A stretch of 64,000 nucleotides of DNA from Undaria pinnatifida (GCA_012845835.1 JABAKD010000020.1:6303915-6367914), one strand, 5' to 3'; positions 48,801 through 61,800 are shown, numbered from the stretch's first letter. Program-made: numbers and translations. The notes: generated from the letters alone by a model not told the origin.

Positions 48801-50538
48801 GCCGGGGGCCGCGGGGGAGGGCTTTAGGTCGCATAGATGTAGGGGTTTGCTATACGCGTGGTGCTAGGTCTAGGCGATGGTGCGGGTGGTGGGGAAAGAG
48901 GGGGCGTTGGGGGCGGGGGTGGGTGGGAATTGCAGCAGCGGCATGGACGGCTCTGAAACGATAACGAGGCGATATCCAGGGCGTGGAAGTGTTTATTACT
49001 CTGGCGGATTTCGATAGTAGGTGGGGCGTTTAAGCAAGAAGAAGCGAGGGAAAAAGAAAAAAGGCGGGGGGGGGGGGGGGGGGGGAGGGGGGGGGGGGGG
49101 GGGTTTCAAGAGGTTTAGGTCACATATAATAATAAAATCAAGGATTTGGTCGACACTGATGTTCGCAACATTGTGTGTAATCCTCCGCTCGCGCGTATTA
49201 ATCATATATGTAGGGGCTTGCTATACGCGCGGTGCTTGGTCTAGGCGATCGTGCGGGGTGTGGGGAAGGAGGGGGCGTTGAAGGGGGGGGGGGGGATGAA
49301 TGAAAGCTACGTCATGGATGGCTAGAAAGATAATGACGTGATATCAATTGCTTAGAAGTGTTTATTGCTCTGGCCGATTTCGATTGTAAGTGGGGCGTTT
49401 GAACGAACTGGGCGGGGAACAAGGGGGGGGGGGGGGGGGGAGGGCGGAGATGAGTTGGAGCTACGACATGGATGGCTAAATGGATAATGAGATGATATCA
49501 GCTGGCTGGTAGTGTTTACTACTCTGACAGATTTTGATTTCAGGTGGTGCGTTTAAACAAGAGGGATCGGGGGGGGGCGGGCGGGGGGGCGAGCATTTCA
49601 ATATGTGCGCGGAAACTATGAACCCTTGAAGGGGACGGAACTGACGGTTGCAGCAAAAAGACACCCCTTTATATCACCCGCCTGGTGATGTTTATTTTTC
49701 TAGAAGGTTTGATGTTACATGTAGTATGCAACCCAGTTCTTAGGGTAGTAATAAACAACGTGTTAAAAGCTTCATAATTTGGTATTGTACATGGATCGAA
49801 AGATAGAATATTTCAATCGATTGGTACAATCATGTAGATACCATTATTTTCTGACATTACTAATTATCAGGAAGAGATGCATATTGCCAAATACAACAGG
49901 CGAAGTGATGTGGTCATGCCATGTCACCGCCATTGAGAATTTATAATATACTCCGGAGTATACCACAGGCAGGTATCACATTCCTTGCACATCATATGCT
50001 AATATTCGAAAGAAGTGGGACGGACGGCGGTATCGCAGCAGTATGTGGCGGTGGTACTCTGTTGACGCTGTAAGTTGCAAACCAGCGATCACCATTCAGT
50101 AGAAGTCGCAGCCATAACGCTCACCCCGCCTCCCCGCCCGGGCTACATACACATACAAAGCGGCACTATTAATATCATACGCACCCGCTGCGCGCTCTCC
50201 ATGAGTTTGCTGAGCATGTGGTCACACACGACCTTGACCGTAAGCCCTCCGTCTTTTCCATCCCGGTGACTCTCTCCGTCGCAGCGCAGCAGGCCAAACG
50301 GCATCTCCGCCATTGCCGCTGCTGCCGCCGCCGCCTTTAGGCTCTCTTCTTTCGTTGCAAGCTTGTCCTCCTCCTGTGAAGCCTTTCGCTTCGCTGCTGC
50401 TACCGGCGGTGACGGGGGGACGAGTTCAGGGCTCGATCCGTCCGAGGTTCCTATGAAATCAATGCGGATCCCGTCCTGGTCTCCCGTTTTCACCTCTACC
50501 CCTCCTCCCCCCGATCTCTGAGCCTGTTCCCGCTGCTT

Positions 50539-50569
<31 letters not shown>

Positions 50570-50961
50570 CTTTGTTGTCGCTGTTGCAGTTGTCGTTGCT
50601 GCTGCTGCTGCTGCTGCTGTTCCGCCTGGTCCGTTGGGGGCTCTACAACGCAAGAAACTGCTCCATTCCCTCCCTCCTCCGAGCAGGTGGTGCTACCGGC
50701 GGTGGAAGAGGTACCGGTGGTGGTGGCGGCGGTGGCACTGCTGCCCTCCCCCCTCGCCGTCGCCGACGCCGAAGCTTGTCGCCGTTGTGTTCCAGAATCT
50801 TGGCTGTTGTGGTTGTCGCCGTCGGTTTGAAAATTATCCTGCCTCTTACCTGTGCCCGCCGTGTGTCCGGGCGCCACCGCCACCTTCTCGGCATGCACGG
50901 TGCCCAGGGAGGAAAAAGGAATGCCGAGAGCGGCTACGAGGAGGCTCTGCGCCCCACGCAT
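39836..50961 (-). CDS. NEMP/TMEM194-like nuclear-envelope membrane protein, 3' end unresolved
   Basis: Seven minus-strand exons join with matching phase: 50961-50185, 45719-45528, 44861-43924, 42831-42619, 41370-41280, 40392-40319, 39965-39836. Exon 1 starts at the first ATG and encodes a signal peptide (MRGAQSLLVAALGIPF, likely cut after TVHA) and a poly-Gln tract; exons 2-3 give FSDVVFE|VSLKEGE and a long Ser/Ala-rich part. The NEMP-type membrane core follows: ARLVAGAVLLFLAKPLSESR, FHYLLSATLGGVVGAAVLLL, KAFFSVSSLAGVLITRW then FLDEGDG, ACIHRILAISGVLLVYYGVS and ALVVLALTVPTMAHYARR. Exon 7 has the tail motif LSQSEYERQGDEYTRQAMAA, comparable to the F-S-K-x-E-W-E-x-F-T-R-x-S-T-x-x-A tail of plant homologues. 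NEMP proteins sit in the inner nuclear membrane. The polypeptide (about 800 residues) is longer than usual because of low-complexity inserts. The stop exon was not found; read-through past 39,836 would stop at 39,746 after a repeat-encoded Leu run. Confidence 0.78.
40020..40135 (+). mobile_element. Diverged SINE fragment in NEMP-like intron
   Basis: Shares TTCGCGATTAA, GATACCTGTGAACATGGCTTG and CCCAGAA with the SINE 3' half. It lies between exons 6 and 7 of the NEMP-like gene. Confidence 0.45.
45880..47380. other. Intron of NEMP-like gene, no internal exon seen
   Basis: Only short frames are present. GAGTTCAAGCGGAGAAAAAGGGC is repeated in tandem at about 47,005-47,060, and CTG/CTA-rich sequence lies at 47,160-47,220. 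Confidence 0.4.
47690..48135. mobile_element. Inverted pair of SINE copies
   Basis: The right copy (about 47,850-48,130, +) has a clear pol III promoter: A box TGGCGTATCAGG at 47861-47872 and B box AGTTCGAATCC at 47906-47916. Its 3' half ends ACGGCTTGTCCAGAAGCTGG. The left part (47,690-47,826) is the reverse complement of that 3' half, from the GAAAAATCGACGAGCAGTGG block to the tail, so a promoterless minus copy faces the complete plus copy. The pair could form a hairpin in transcripts. It lies in the first intron of the NEMP-like gene. Confidence 0.75.
48212..48475. mobile_element. Foldback (MITE-like) element, 264 bp
   Basis: The two halves are near-perfect inverted repeats: CGCCGACCTATATCCTTAAT at the left matches the complement at the right end, and pairing continues for about 115 bp through ATCGGAGTATCACACACAGC and CGATCTCACAGCTGGAGT. 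The short AT-rich centre (TTTATAATATTATAAAA) is palindromic too. The element has no coding capacity. Inverted homology with 0.8-1.44 kb extends past the right arm to about 48,720, so the mobile unit may be larger than the foldback. A related remnant lies at 52,340-52,440. Confidence 0.85.
48660..49620. repeat. G-tract-separated tandem repeats
   Basis: Blocks carrying ATGTAGGGG-TTGCTATACGCG, a GATATC site and GTGTTTATTRCTCTGG-GATTTCGAT recur at about 48,836-49,030 and 49,204-49,405, with a partial copy at 49,441-49,560. Between them lie runs of up to 20 G (for example 49,066-49,103 and 49,423-49,440). These could form G-quadruplexes and are prone to sequencing error. Confidence 0.65.
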
Positions 50962-51430
50962 GCTGGTTGCGCTGGGAAGCACGGCAGAGCAACAGCACAG
51001 GCTACGCAACAGACAAAACGAGTACGGCACTGCTGCTGTAGAAGTGAAGCCCAGGACAGCAAAGCCCGACCTTGCAACGGCCGTGCCAACGGTGTGAACA
51101 GCTCTCCACTAGGTTTCGCAATCGAGGTGGGTCGCTGCCAGCTTCTGACGGAGACTGCTAGCACAGAATGCCCCACCGGCGCTTGTCCTTAGGTTATTTC
51201 CAAATCCAAAGTCCACAAGGCTGTTCTAAACAAGGGGCTATGACATACCAGGTATCAAATATGTCATGCCTGCCTGTGCTTGACAGGTGTGTGTACGTTC
51301 TAAAACTAACGAAGGGTTTGAGCACCATGAAAGGCGTTATGCATTCGGGATCATCAAAATCGTAGTTCTCGTGAGGTTTCCGCGTGACCCACACTGCACA
51401 CGCGCGCGAGCGCACTAGTGCTACCGAGTC
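50962..51430. promoter_or_regulatory. Short divergent intergenic region, likely bidirectional promoter
   Basis: The ATG of the NEMP-like gene (minus, 50961) and the ATG of the membralin-like gene (plus, 51431) are 469 bp apart with no intervening gene. An in-frame TAG sits 12 bases before the membralin ATG, supporting that start. I see no clear TATA box. Both promoters must lie here unless upstream non-coding exons exist. Confidence 0.6.
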
Positions 51431-54400
51431 ATGGAGTATGAGCGGGCGCTGTTCCGCGTGTATGACAGGTCGATGGAGGGCTTCAGAACCCCGGGCGTGA
51501 AGAGCGCGTGCAACTTGGCGCAGAAGTTTTTTCTGGTTGCGGCGGCGGGCCTATTCGCAGCGCTCGTCCTCTTGCACCGGCAATTCGTCAACAACCCAGG
51601 TGAGGCCTGCACCCACTACCTCACCGGATGTTCTTCGCGTGCCCGGCCACCAGCCCGATAGAAAGCGTGTCGCGTGAAAAGGTCTTGGGGATCGCGAGAG
51701 TGGCGTGGACCACGCGCCCAAGAGTTGAAAACCTCTCCTGTCGGCATGAAGGGGGTGGTCGTCCAGGCTCGGGAAGTCTTGACACTGCGTACAGCAAGCA
51801 CCACTGCAGCAACAGCAGCGGCAGTGTGGTAGATTTGTTAGCAGCAGTTAGCAGCTGGCAGAGGTTACTACAAATGCAGATAAATTAGTCACGGCCTCAC
51901 CTGTAGCGTGTTTCAAGAGCCTGCGGCCGACCTGCCCTATCGGCTGTTCCTGCCGTCGCGCGTGGCCCCGTGAAATATAGTCCCAGAGGCAACCGCTGTG
52001 CCCCAGCCCTTGGCTATGTCAAACTTACGATTGCTCGCTTTTCCCCCACGGTCATGGGTGGGGGGGGTTGTTCTTGGTCTCTTGTCGGTTGCATGCCAGT
52101 TTCCTCCGCTCATCGTTCAACGATATTATTGCAGTTTAAGAGTACTCGTACTGCTGTATACCTGGTAGAGTGTAGTGGAACAGGTGAAGTAAAACCGACA
52201 CCAGGTATTCCAGGTAGCCTTTAATCGACCCTTCTTGAGAGTTGTTTTCATATTTATCCTTGGGCGGATGTGGAGAAAAAAAAAGGTCAAAACCTCACCA
52301 CACTTGAACGTATTTTCTTCCATACTTGTATCGAGTGTCCACTTCACTCAATTTTATAAAAATTGAACAACGACAGCTGTGAGTACGACCGATTGAATGG
52401 TTGAAACTCAACTTTGCAAGCTGCGTGGTACATCCATGTTTCGCTAATATACACAGCAGTAGTTGCGCGAAATTGTACTCGCAATCCAGCGCTATCATAG
52501 CTGGCGTATCCTTCAGTTCCCTTGGTGACGACAGCGCGAGTTGTCCCTACCGGCGGTCACCGTTACCACTCCATCAGCGCAAGCTGCCGTTGTATATGGA
52601 TGGGTGAGTATGTCGACCTGACTTGATCCCTTGGGATCAGGTGCGGTGGAGACAGCCACCCGTCATCCCTCCGGGTCGTAGTGTGGAACTTGCGCAAGCA
52701 CACCCACTAATAAGCCCCCCCCCCGGCCATGAGAAAAAAACCTTCCGCCGGACTCGATCCAGTTACGGTCCACCGTTTTTTTGGACGTTGGTCCTAGGTT
52801 GTTTCGGAATTGCCGCGTTGCTGCTTACGAACGAGTTTGAGGTGCGATGCTTCATGTGTAAGGTATTCGTGGTATCGTTTGTACGTCGACCTTCCCCATC
52901 TCCGCGGCGACGAAGCGGTGTCATTTCGTGCGGCCCTCGAAACTCGCCCGCTGATAGCTAAGTGCCATCCAAGGATTTAAATTAGAAATTGCCAAAACCC
53001 TCCTCTACTCTATAATAGCTACCGGTACCTAGTACGTACGCCTTTCGCCAGTCGTGCCGTCCGTCCGTGCAACTCTGTTATTCTCGCGCGCAGCGCACTC
53101 ACACATATGCAGCTGATGTTTCTTCGAGACGGCACATCTCTTCCCCCGGGAGCTGTTTGACGCTGCGCGTAGGCCCGCCCTCCTGCACACAAACTGTGCA
53201 GGTCTTGTGAGGTCAATTTTTACCTTGCACGTTGGCCCAGACCAACCCGACCCTTTACGTAACCCTAACCCTAACCCTAACCTTCATCCTTCGGGGAGCT
53301 CGAGGTCGGTAAGGAGTCACGTGGCTGCGCCGCGTGTTTTGGTGGCGCTTTTAAAAAAAAACTGGTCGGCCGAAGGACCAGTCTTTTTGGGACCAACGAA
53401 GTGCACAGCAGTGGTGTTCGCAGGCCCCCCTGCACATATGCATACCCGGTTGGTTTCTCGGTGTCCGACAGACAGTCAATATATCCGCACAACTCGAGCG
53501 AAGGGAAGGCATAGACCCTACATGGGAGATGGGATACAAACTATAGCCCTAAAACTTATCCTAGGCCCAACCCTAGCCTACAGCAGTGGTAGTATCAGAT
53601 CATAAAGCTACGACCTACACGTATGCGACGCGAGCGCGGCTTCCTCGCGCCTTTTTTGTATTTCCCGAAAAAACGAGTGCAGGCCACTTCAAAAGTCGTG
53701 TCTGTTGGCTTCGCCCTAAATCGGTTCTTTCTGCCCTACATCACAAGAGCACCCAGTGTTCATCCTGATTCACCCTAGAGAGATTCGAATCCTATGATTG
53801 CAGACCCTGAAACAGAGAAACGGACGACAAATAACAATAACCGAAATTTTACAGAGGAGAAATGAAATGTCAGCGTACTAGGTACGAATAAAACAACACA
53901 AAACATGCCAATGAGAAGAATCCAGAAAAAACAAAAGCCAAAACAAAAACTTAGAAAAACCCCAGCAGGACTCTTGGAATGAATGGGACATAAACAATGC
54001 AGGAATGAGAAAGGAAACGAGACGAAACAGATAAACCGTCTTGTCTCGTGGATGTCCTCCCTCTCATGTGCCGCATAAGCTCGGAAGACTGTGGTGCATC
54101 ACTACAAAACGCGAAGAAGGAAGGAGAGGAGAGGAGAGGCAGATAGAGCGAGAGAACGAAACAGCGAAAGAAAGAAGGAAAGAGAGAAATAAGACCAGGC
54201 AATAACCCCCCGACGTATTCGTACCTGAGAGGGGGAGCTTGATTGAGCAGCATGTTATTCCTTCTCTCTGCTACCTAGACGATCCGGGAAGCTGGCCGCA
54301 CGGTCTACCACCTCCTTTCTATATCCCGTCGATAGCGGCCTCCGTTTTCAGTGCCGCAGCTGTCGCCTCCCCAAGGAAAAATGAAAACAAAAAGCAAAAC

Positions 54401-55796
54401 TAAGCCAAACAAAAGCAAAGAAAATGATAAATCGAATTCGAACTCGGAGACAAAATATAGATGACACAGGTTCCGTGTGTTTGTCACATTTGTACCTTGC
54501 TACACGATCTGCCAGTTATTTGCTTAAATCGACAGCGGTATCAGTACGCCCCCACGCCGCCTTTCCCCCCCTTCCTTCTCCTTATCGCCCTTCTTCTTGG
54601 CGTTCTCGTTTGCTTGCCGTAACGAGCTATTTCCCCCCTCGGCCCTGTGCCACCTCGCCGTGAAACCATACGCCCTTTTAGCGATCCCACGAGTATTATT
54701 TTCAAAACTTTATCTGTTATCATACCCGGCTGACGAAAATCAGACGATACCGACCCCTCATCCCAACCCTCTGCTGCAACATCGCAGCAGCAGCACAGTA
54801 GCAGTGTACGAGTGTAACCTGGTCTAGTCACGAGATGGACATGCTGAGTATGTACAGTAGTTCTGCTGTAGCAGAACGAGGTTGTTGTTGTTCTCACATT
54901 AACTCGCATAATCAAGTCCGTGGTCACAGGACAGGCTCCAGTCACTCTGGAGCTGAGGAATACCCCAGGGAAAAAACACGAACAAACCAAAGGTGGTGCA
55001 TGCACATACAGTATCACAGCTGACGCAATTCATGCCTCCACCAGAAACATATAAAGTGAAATCGGGAGTCAGCCTACGATGTGCCAGGTCCATACTGGTG
55101 CATACGTCTCACTACTCGCGCCTGGAAAAACCGACTATACCGCTTGCCACCCAAGAAATATTACCACGTATATATTGCACGTAGTACCTATCACTACGCA
55201 TACGCACGACAGACGCAAGTCAATTGGAAAAAAAGAGACAAAAAAAATAAAATAAGTTAACGGAAAGGAAAGAAAAGACAAGAAAGCGAAAAAAGGAAAA
55301 AGGAAAGAAAAGAAAAGACAAGAAAAGCAAGGAAAGACAAGACAAGAAGAGGAGGCAAGGAAAGAAAAAGAGAAAAGAAATGTCATACTAGCAGACCCTA
55401 GGAACTGACTAAAGACGGCATTGGACTTGTACGAGGGTATTAAGTGCATCATCAATGGCACTGGGGAAAAAACGCAACATGGCGAAGAAGTCAGGGCGGT
55501 CTTACGCTATCGTGTGAGGTACCTGGTACGCAGTACCGTTATGTTTTACATGCAAGCTATAGTCTATTTTGAAAATCCACTCGATGAGCATGCTGGGTGT
55601 TTAAAGTATTAGGCTCTTGCGGCGGGGCCCCCTCACCAGCTCCCACTACCAGCTGGGCGGGGGAGGGGGGGGGGGTCGCGGCAACAGTGTGCTCTTCGGG
55701 TCCAGTGTTGACACAGCTAGTGCATGTTGTACTGGCTGGATCTACCAGGGTCCAGCCTTAGTATTGATACGTATGGTGGTACCCGGGGTGACGCGT

Positions 55797-55864
<68 letters not shown>

Positions 55865-58800
55865 GCTGCTACTACTACTACTAACTACTAACTAACTACT
55901 AACTATCTACTAACTATCAATACTAACTACTAACTACTAACACTAACTACTAACTTACTAACGACTAACTAAAGGCAACCAGTCCCGTAACAGTCTAAAG
56001 TGGAAATACGGGGTTAGTGTGATTTTGCAGCTCGTAGAGTAAGCGGTATGTACCAGGTACACGCTTTCGACGGTCTTGAACTACTACTGCCTGTACGTGC
56101 AAACCAGCAAAGAGTATGGCACCATCTGCTGTTGTACGAGCCACGGGTACCCGGGCTTGTAAAGGCTTGCGTGCACTTCAAGGCTTCCAGGTGTACTTGT
56201 GTATATCAATTCATACCTGGTATGTCACGTGGTCGGTCGTGGTTACGTTCAAACCCGTGCCTGCAAAGCGAAGCGTCAGCTTGAAACAAGTCTCATCGCG
56301 GACTACATACATGTTAGGCTGGACATTGATGCGGAGTCTGTTATGGATATTGTAGACGAACTCTCTTTCGCTCGTAAGAACATATGGAAGATTGCTTTTC
56401 CGGGGAATCGTGGACTGTTCAGTACCCTGGTTCACAGACGTGTGGCGCAACGTTTCACAGACGCTCGTAGTAAACGTCATAATCGGAGTTTACTTCAAGT
56501 ATTTGAAGTGTTTTGTCACCGCAAGTACTTAGAGGTATTCGTTACTGCAAGCACTCAAGAGTATTGACGGTACTGACGACCGAAATACTGCGCGTACCGG
56601 CTGTATGATCAGTACTGTCGGTCGAAATACTTCCGAGTATTCTATTAATAGCGCTACGAACACAAAATTTCGGGTACGGTCAGTATCCGCAGTATCAAAC
56701 CTCGAAATACTTGGGAGTACAGGGCGTACCCGCTGTACAGAACGCCGAAATACTGTGAGTACTCGCAGTACATCCTCCCGAAAGAATGCCAGTACTCTTG
56801 AAAACTCCCTCCCCGAGAGTAGTTTGCTCCAACCCTCACGCCTCGGTTCACGTCTGCGGCAAAGTAGTAGGGATGGAATTATGTACACGGTGCACAGATG
56901 GGCGAAGCACACTTCATGCTCCGAGTATAGCGTGCATATTGAGAGTATTTTGGTACTGTAAGAACTCGCAGTACGGACAGTACCGCCGGGCGAAATACTG
57001 CCAGCACTTGCAATTCCCGCATTACAGAACCGTGAAGTACGGGCTTTACACGGAGCATTCATAGTATCGAACCCCGAAATACTGTGAGTCCGGAAGTACC
57101 CGCAGTACTTGACCTCAAAACACTGCGAATACTCCCAGTATCCCCAGTACATGCACCCGAAATACCGCGAGTGCAGAAGTATCTGGATAATTTTCTCGCG
57201 AAAGTTATTTCCTTTACTGCCGGGTGCTGGCAGCACCTGTGCGGAGTTTGCGTGTTATTGAAACACATCTGCTGGTATATCAGTGCGATTTATTAGATTA
57301 GAATGACGCAATTACCGCGGATGGCTGCCTCCTCGCTTTCACTGGCATTTTGTGTTTGAGTCTGCAATGTCTGCATGACACGCTCTCCAATTCTGCGGCC
57401 CTCAGCGGCCCTAAAGCCTCAACGAAGCTGCCCTGCTCGACTGAGTTGATGGTACTACTTATGTTGTGTCTACTGCTATAGTGTAGAGCAGTAGTAATGA
57501 CTCAGGTACTAGGTACAGTATATGCGTAATTCACTTGATGGTCTGTTGAAGTCACGTGACATATAATAAACAACAAAGCGCTTGCATAACAGGCTGGATT
57601 TGTAGCACATATTAGAAAAAGTGAGAAAATATCAGCATTCGAGCTGCACGGAACCACCCCCGTTATCCACCCCGCCCCCGGCCCCTGCGCCCCTTTTTTG
57701 CTGTGGCGCATGCGTATTATGCGCATTCTGCTCTTCTTTGTGTGCATTTTGCTGATCGTGTGCGCATTTTTCTCACTTTTGTTCGTGTGCGCGACACGAC
57801 TGCAGGCTGCCTTGGGGCGTTACTCGAAGAAGCCGCGCGGGTGGAAGGGGTGCTCATACCTGCAGAAGTACTCCGTTCCGACGGGAAAATCATCGGCTCG
57901 ATAACGGCTAACAACACCAAGGGGACCATCGAGATCTCCGACGATGGCGCTATCATCGACCCGGGCCGGGGAGAGGGGACGGCTAACGGAGAAGCCTCTG
58001 GGGAGGAAGGGGACAGCCAGGAAGAGGACGATGAAGACAAACATCCCACACGGATCAAGCTACCGTCCGGCGCTTGGATGCCGTACGATGTCATGGTTGG
58101 GGTTTCCATCGGAAATGGGCGGGGAAACGCGGGGCGGCGGTTTTGGGGCTTACGCGGCTCGGCAGACGCGGGAAATGGAAGGAGGTTGGCCGATGGTGAC
58201 GGTGGGGGGGAGGAGGGTGGTGAGGAAGGGGGGGAGGTGGAAGACGAAGTGCGGGGTGCTGGTGGAGATGCTGAGGCCGCGGCAGACTCGTTGGGAGGTA
58301 ACGGTTCGGTGGCGACTGTCAACGGGACCAGGTGAGACACTCACCCGCGGACTTGCACTTTTTGGACAAGACGGAATTTGTTCAGGGAATGATGGAAGTT
58401 TGTGCTGAAAGGGGCAGGAAAAACTGTGGACCGCGTTAATCTGGGGCGAGTGATTTGTTGTTGCTTTGTGTGTGTGTTTTTTTATTTTCTACTGGTTGTT
58501 CTTACAAGTGATAGTTTTTTTCGGACTGTCTGCCGACGCGCACGTATACTGTAGAGCGAAGGGCACTATTAATAGCACGCGCGCTTACCTCGATCGAGAG
58601 ACGTGTTGTGCATCGCTGCCGGGGTTTCGCATGTACTGTAGGTGCGCGGGACGCTCATCCCTTTGTTAGCTTGAGTGTGTTAGAGCGACCGACGAAGGTT
58701 ACTCATCAAGCGTCTATACGGGGAGAGCGTGCCAACGTGCAAGTATCGGGATGCTTCGCGCATGCCGTACATCTATCCCCAGACATGACAATATCGGGCT

Positions 58801-61800
58801 CACCTCCTAACCCGGCGACCTAGGCCTCGAGTAGCCGATGCTTCGTTTGTCAGTTTTTTTCCGCGTTTTTTCCCCACTGAAGCCCCGAAGGGTTTTTGTG
58901 GAGCAGGCGTGCCTGACGCAGCTCTCTCACCTCCCGAAGGTTCCATCATGTATTCCTCGTGGAGAGCGAAGCTGGGCAGGTAACTCACTCTACTGGGTAT
59001 TATCGGCCGCGGTCAACAGGACGAGTTTGTGTGACGTCATGGACGGTCTGTCAACTGAGTGCGCTGTTTTCTTCAAGTATAATAACCCGGTACGTGCTTT
59101 TCGTATTTGATTTCGGTTTGACGGCTATGTGTTTTTGTGTGTTCACCAGATCCTCTCTTTTGTTGTTTTTGTGTTTTGGTGATACCAGTTTTTCGGCGGA
59201 CTACACGTTCGCGTTTGAGCCGATCGTGCTCCTGCTTCCGGACAAGCTTCAACAAAGTCACGCCTTCCGATGGGTGAGTTATCGCCCCTGTCCCCCCCGC
59301 CCCGTCGCCGCTCGCTCCCGCCTTCGCTTGCCGGCCTTCCACCCGCCCTTGGCCCTTGACTGGGGTCAGATTTTTTATGCTGGGGTTGGGATTGCGGTTG
59401 TGGCGGCTGGGTTTATGAGTGGTACGGTTAGCGTTACGGTTGATATCAGGGGTAGGGGTAGCCGGATATGGCGGCAATCGGTGGCTCGGGTAAGATTTGG
59501 TTGGGGTTAGGGTTAGGGCTAAGGTTGGCTAGGTTTGCCAATAATCGAGCATTGGTCAAGTTGTGATCGTAAGTCAAGGTTGGGGGTGGGGTTGGGGTCA
59601 CGGGTGATTGGTGTTGCCAGGGATCCGTGTGAGTAGGGGATGGGGTTGGGGCGTTGGGATGTGTTTAGATGCTGGGATGTGTTTGAATCTACCAGTAGCC
59701 GGTCGCGGGTCGAGTGATAGGGTGTATGCCCAACGCCGCACACTGACTTGTCTATCGTGTGCAGTAGACGTGAGAACCTTTGGCCCGGAGTGGGCGAGGT
59801 TTCCGGAACGTCTGGCTGAGTTGTCGACGTTCCAAACACCTAAAGGCGAAGAGCCATGACTCTTCTGAAGCTCTGGATAGGCAAAACTCATGCTCCTACA
59901 AGTAGATACTTTCCGTTAGAAATGTTGGTGTCGAAGGGCCATGGTACTTCTGCAGCGCTGGTTGGATAAGAGCCAATGCGCGGACATAGCGTCCGTCGTA
60001 TTAGTTTCATGCCATGAGGGACGAAAATCCGCTCGGGCGCCTTAGAAGCCTCTCTTGTCTTTCTTCTTCATTCGGAGGTTTCCTTTAGAGACATGATGTC
60101 CGACCGATCGACAACAGCGACGCGTGCGTGAAGGAAACGCGGGGTTGGGTTCTTCGCGCGTCGCCGAAACAAAAGATGGCGACTATAATCGTTGTAGAAC
60201 TCCACCAAAGGCGTCTTTACTAGGGCATACACCCGGGAGTACCAGGGTACGTACGAGGGCATCACCAAAAACAACCAGATGTGGTACCCGGGCACCCTAG
60301 AGTACATGCCGCACTGAGCCAAAGCCCTTGGCCTCCTCCCACGCTTTGCGGGACAAGTTACTTAGATTTAGAGTAGGACGAACATTTCGGTAGTCAAAAA
60401 GTTGACCTCTGATCGCAGGACCCCCCCCCCCTCCCCCCCGTTGCCCTACCGCTGCGTCGTTGCCACGATGAGCACCGGTGGTGTATAAGGTTTGGCCGAA
60501 GCTTCGACCAAATGGTTTATTACCCACACTACGTCGTTATTGCAAACCTGGTACCAGGGTACCTAGTATTTCTTGTCTGCTGTTCGGCGTTGTCTGTTTG
60601 ATGCCTAATAGGTGAACTTTACCGTGGAGCCGAGCGAATGCCTCAGGGAGGCCGGGTTGATGTCACGCATCCTTGCGGCGACGGTGGTTGGTTACGACGT
60701 CATCATGGTTAACATGTTTATGTTCACGATGAAGTCCAAGGGGCTGTTGAAGAACACGAAGGTGGGGGTGGGGGCGGGGGCGGCGGACGGGGGGGCGGGG
60801 GCGGCGGACGGGGCGCTGCTGTTTTCGTGCGTTTTTTTTTTTTCAATTGTTGTTTTTGCTGTTGTTGTTGTCTTGGTCGTTGTTATTGTTGTCGTTGGTC
60901 ACTAATTGCGGCTTTGTCGTGTGTTCGTTGTGTCCGCAGCTAGCGCAAAAGCCTTGTTAACAAGCGTCTACAAGGGAAAACAAATTGGAGGTGTGGTACG
61001 AGAAAACCCGCCACCGCTTCAAGCCTCCTACCCCCCCCCCCCCCTCCGGCGCACCCCCACTCCCTATTCCCTCTCAAGACCGGTGGGGAGTGGATGTGGG
61101 CCAAGGATTCAGGGCCCGTATCGGGTGTCGAGCGATTTTTCTCCTCTGTGGCGTTTAAGTTCCAGGTGGTGCTTCGATCGATCACCGCGTTCGTCTTGAT
61201 GTCAACAGTGACAGCCATGACAGTAAGGACTCTGCTAAGCTCCGGCGTGGTGGTAATCTTCCCCATGGCAATGCTGATGGAGAGGATGGGGCTGCACGGG
61301 GCCGATATGAACGTGAGGACGACAACTCAAAACACGCTGCCCCCCCCCCCAATCCCCCCATTTTATTGCAGGTTCTTCGGTGTGATACACATATATCGTA
61401 TCCCCAGAGCGCGCAAAGAGCAAACCATCTTAGAAAAAAGAGAGAGCTATCACTTGGGAAAATGCGGACAGTAAATGTGCTGATGTATTACTAAAGTTTG
61501 ATTGATTCATCAGGCTGTGTATATAGTCAGCATTACTTCCTGAAGCAGCTAGCAGTTGCCGAAGTGAAGCTTTCCGCTGTTTTCTTTTGTCAGCGGATCC
61601 TCGCAGCTTTCCGCCCTTGACATGAATGCACCACGGTGACGCGTGCGTATCCCCCTTATGTTCTGCTTTTCTTTGGATTGGGAGCGAATCGTTTTGTTCA
61701 TCTACCCCCCCCCCGCTTGCTCCGTCCCGAAAGGGATGCGCGGTCAATGGTCAAATGACTAAGGTGGCAACAATGAATACGCCCCCCCCCCCCCCCCCGC

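Noticed and set aside
51900-51990. Phase-compatible segment with WPRE after the first membralin exon
   Set aside because: It ends at a stop with no donor in a suitable place. The exon at 57806 restores the conserved GCL junction in phase.
58883-59090. Possible extra membralin exons at 58.89-58.98 and 59.01-59.09 kb
   Set aside because: Splice-like sites exist, but direct joining of 58331 to 59189 is phase-perfect and gives a continuous protein. The extra segments give peptides without membralin similarity.
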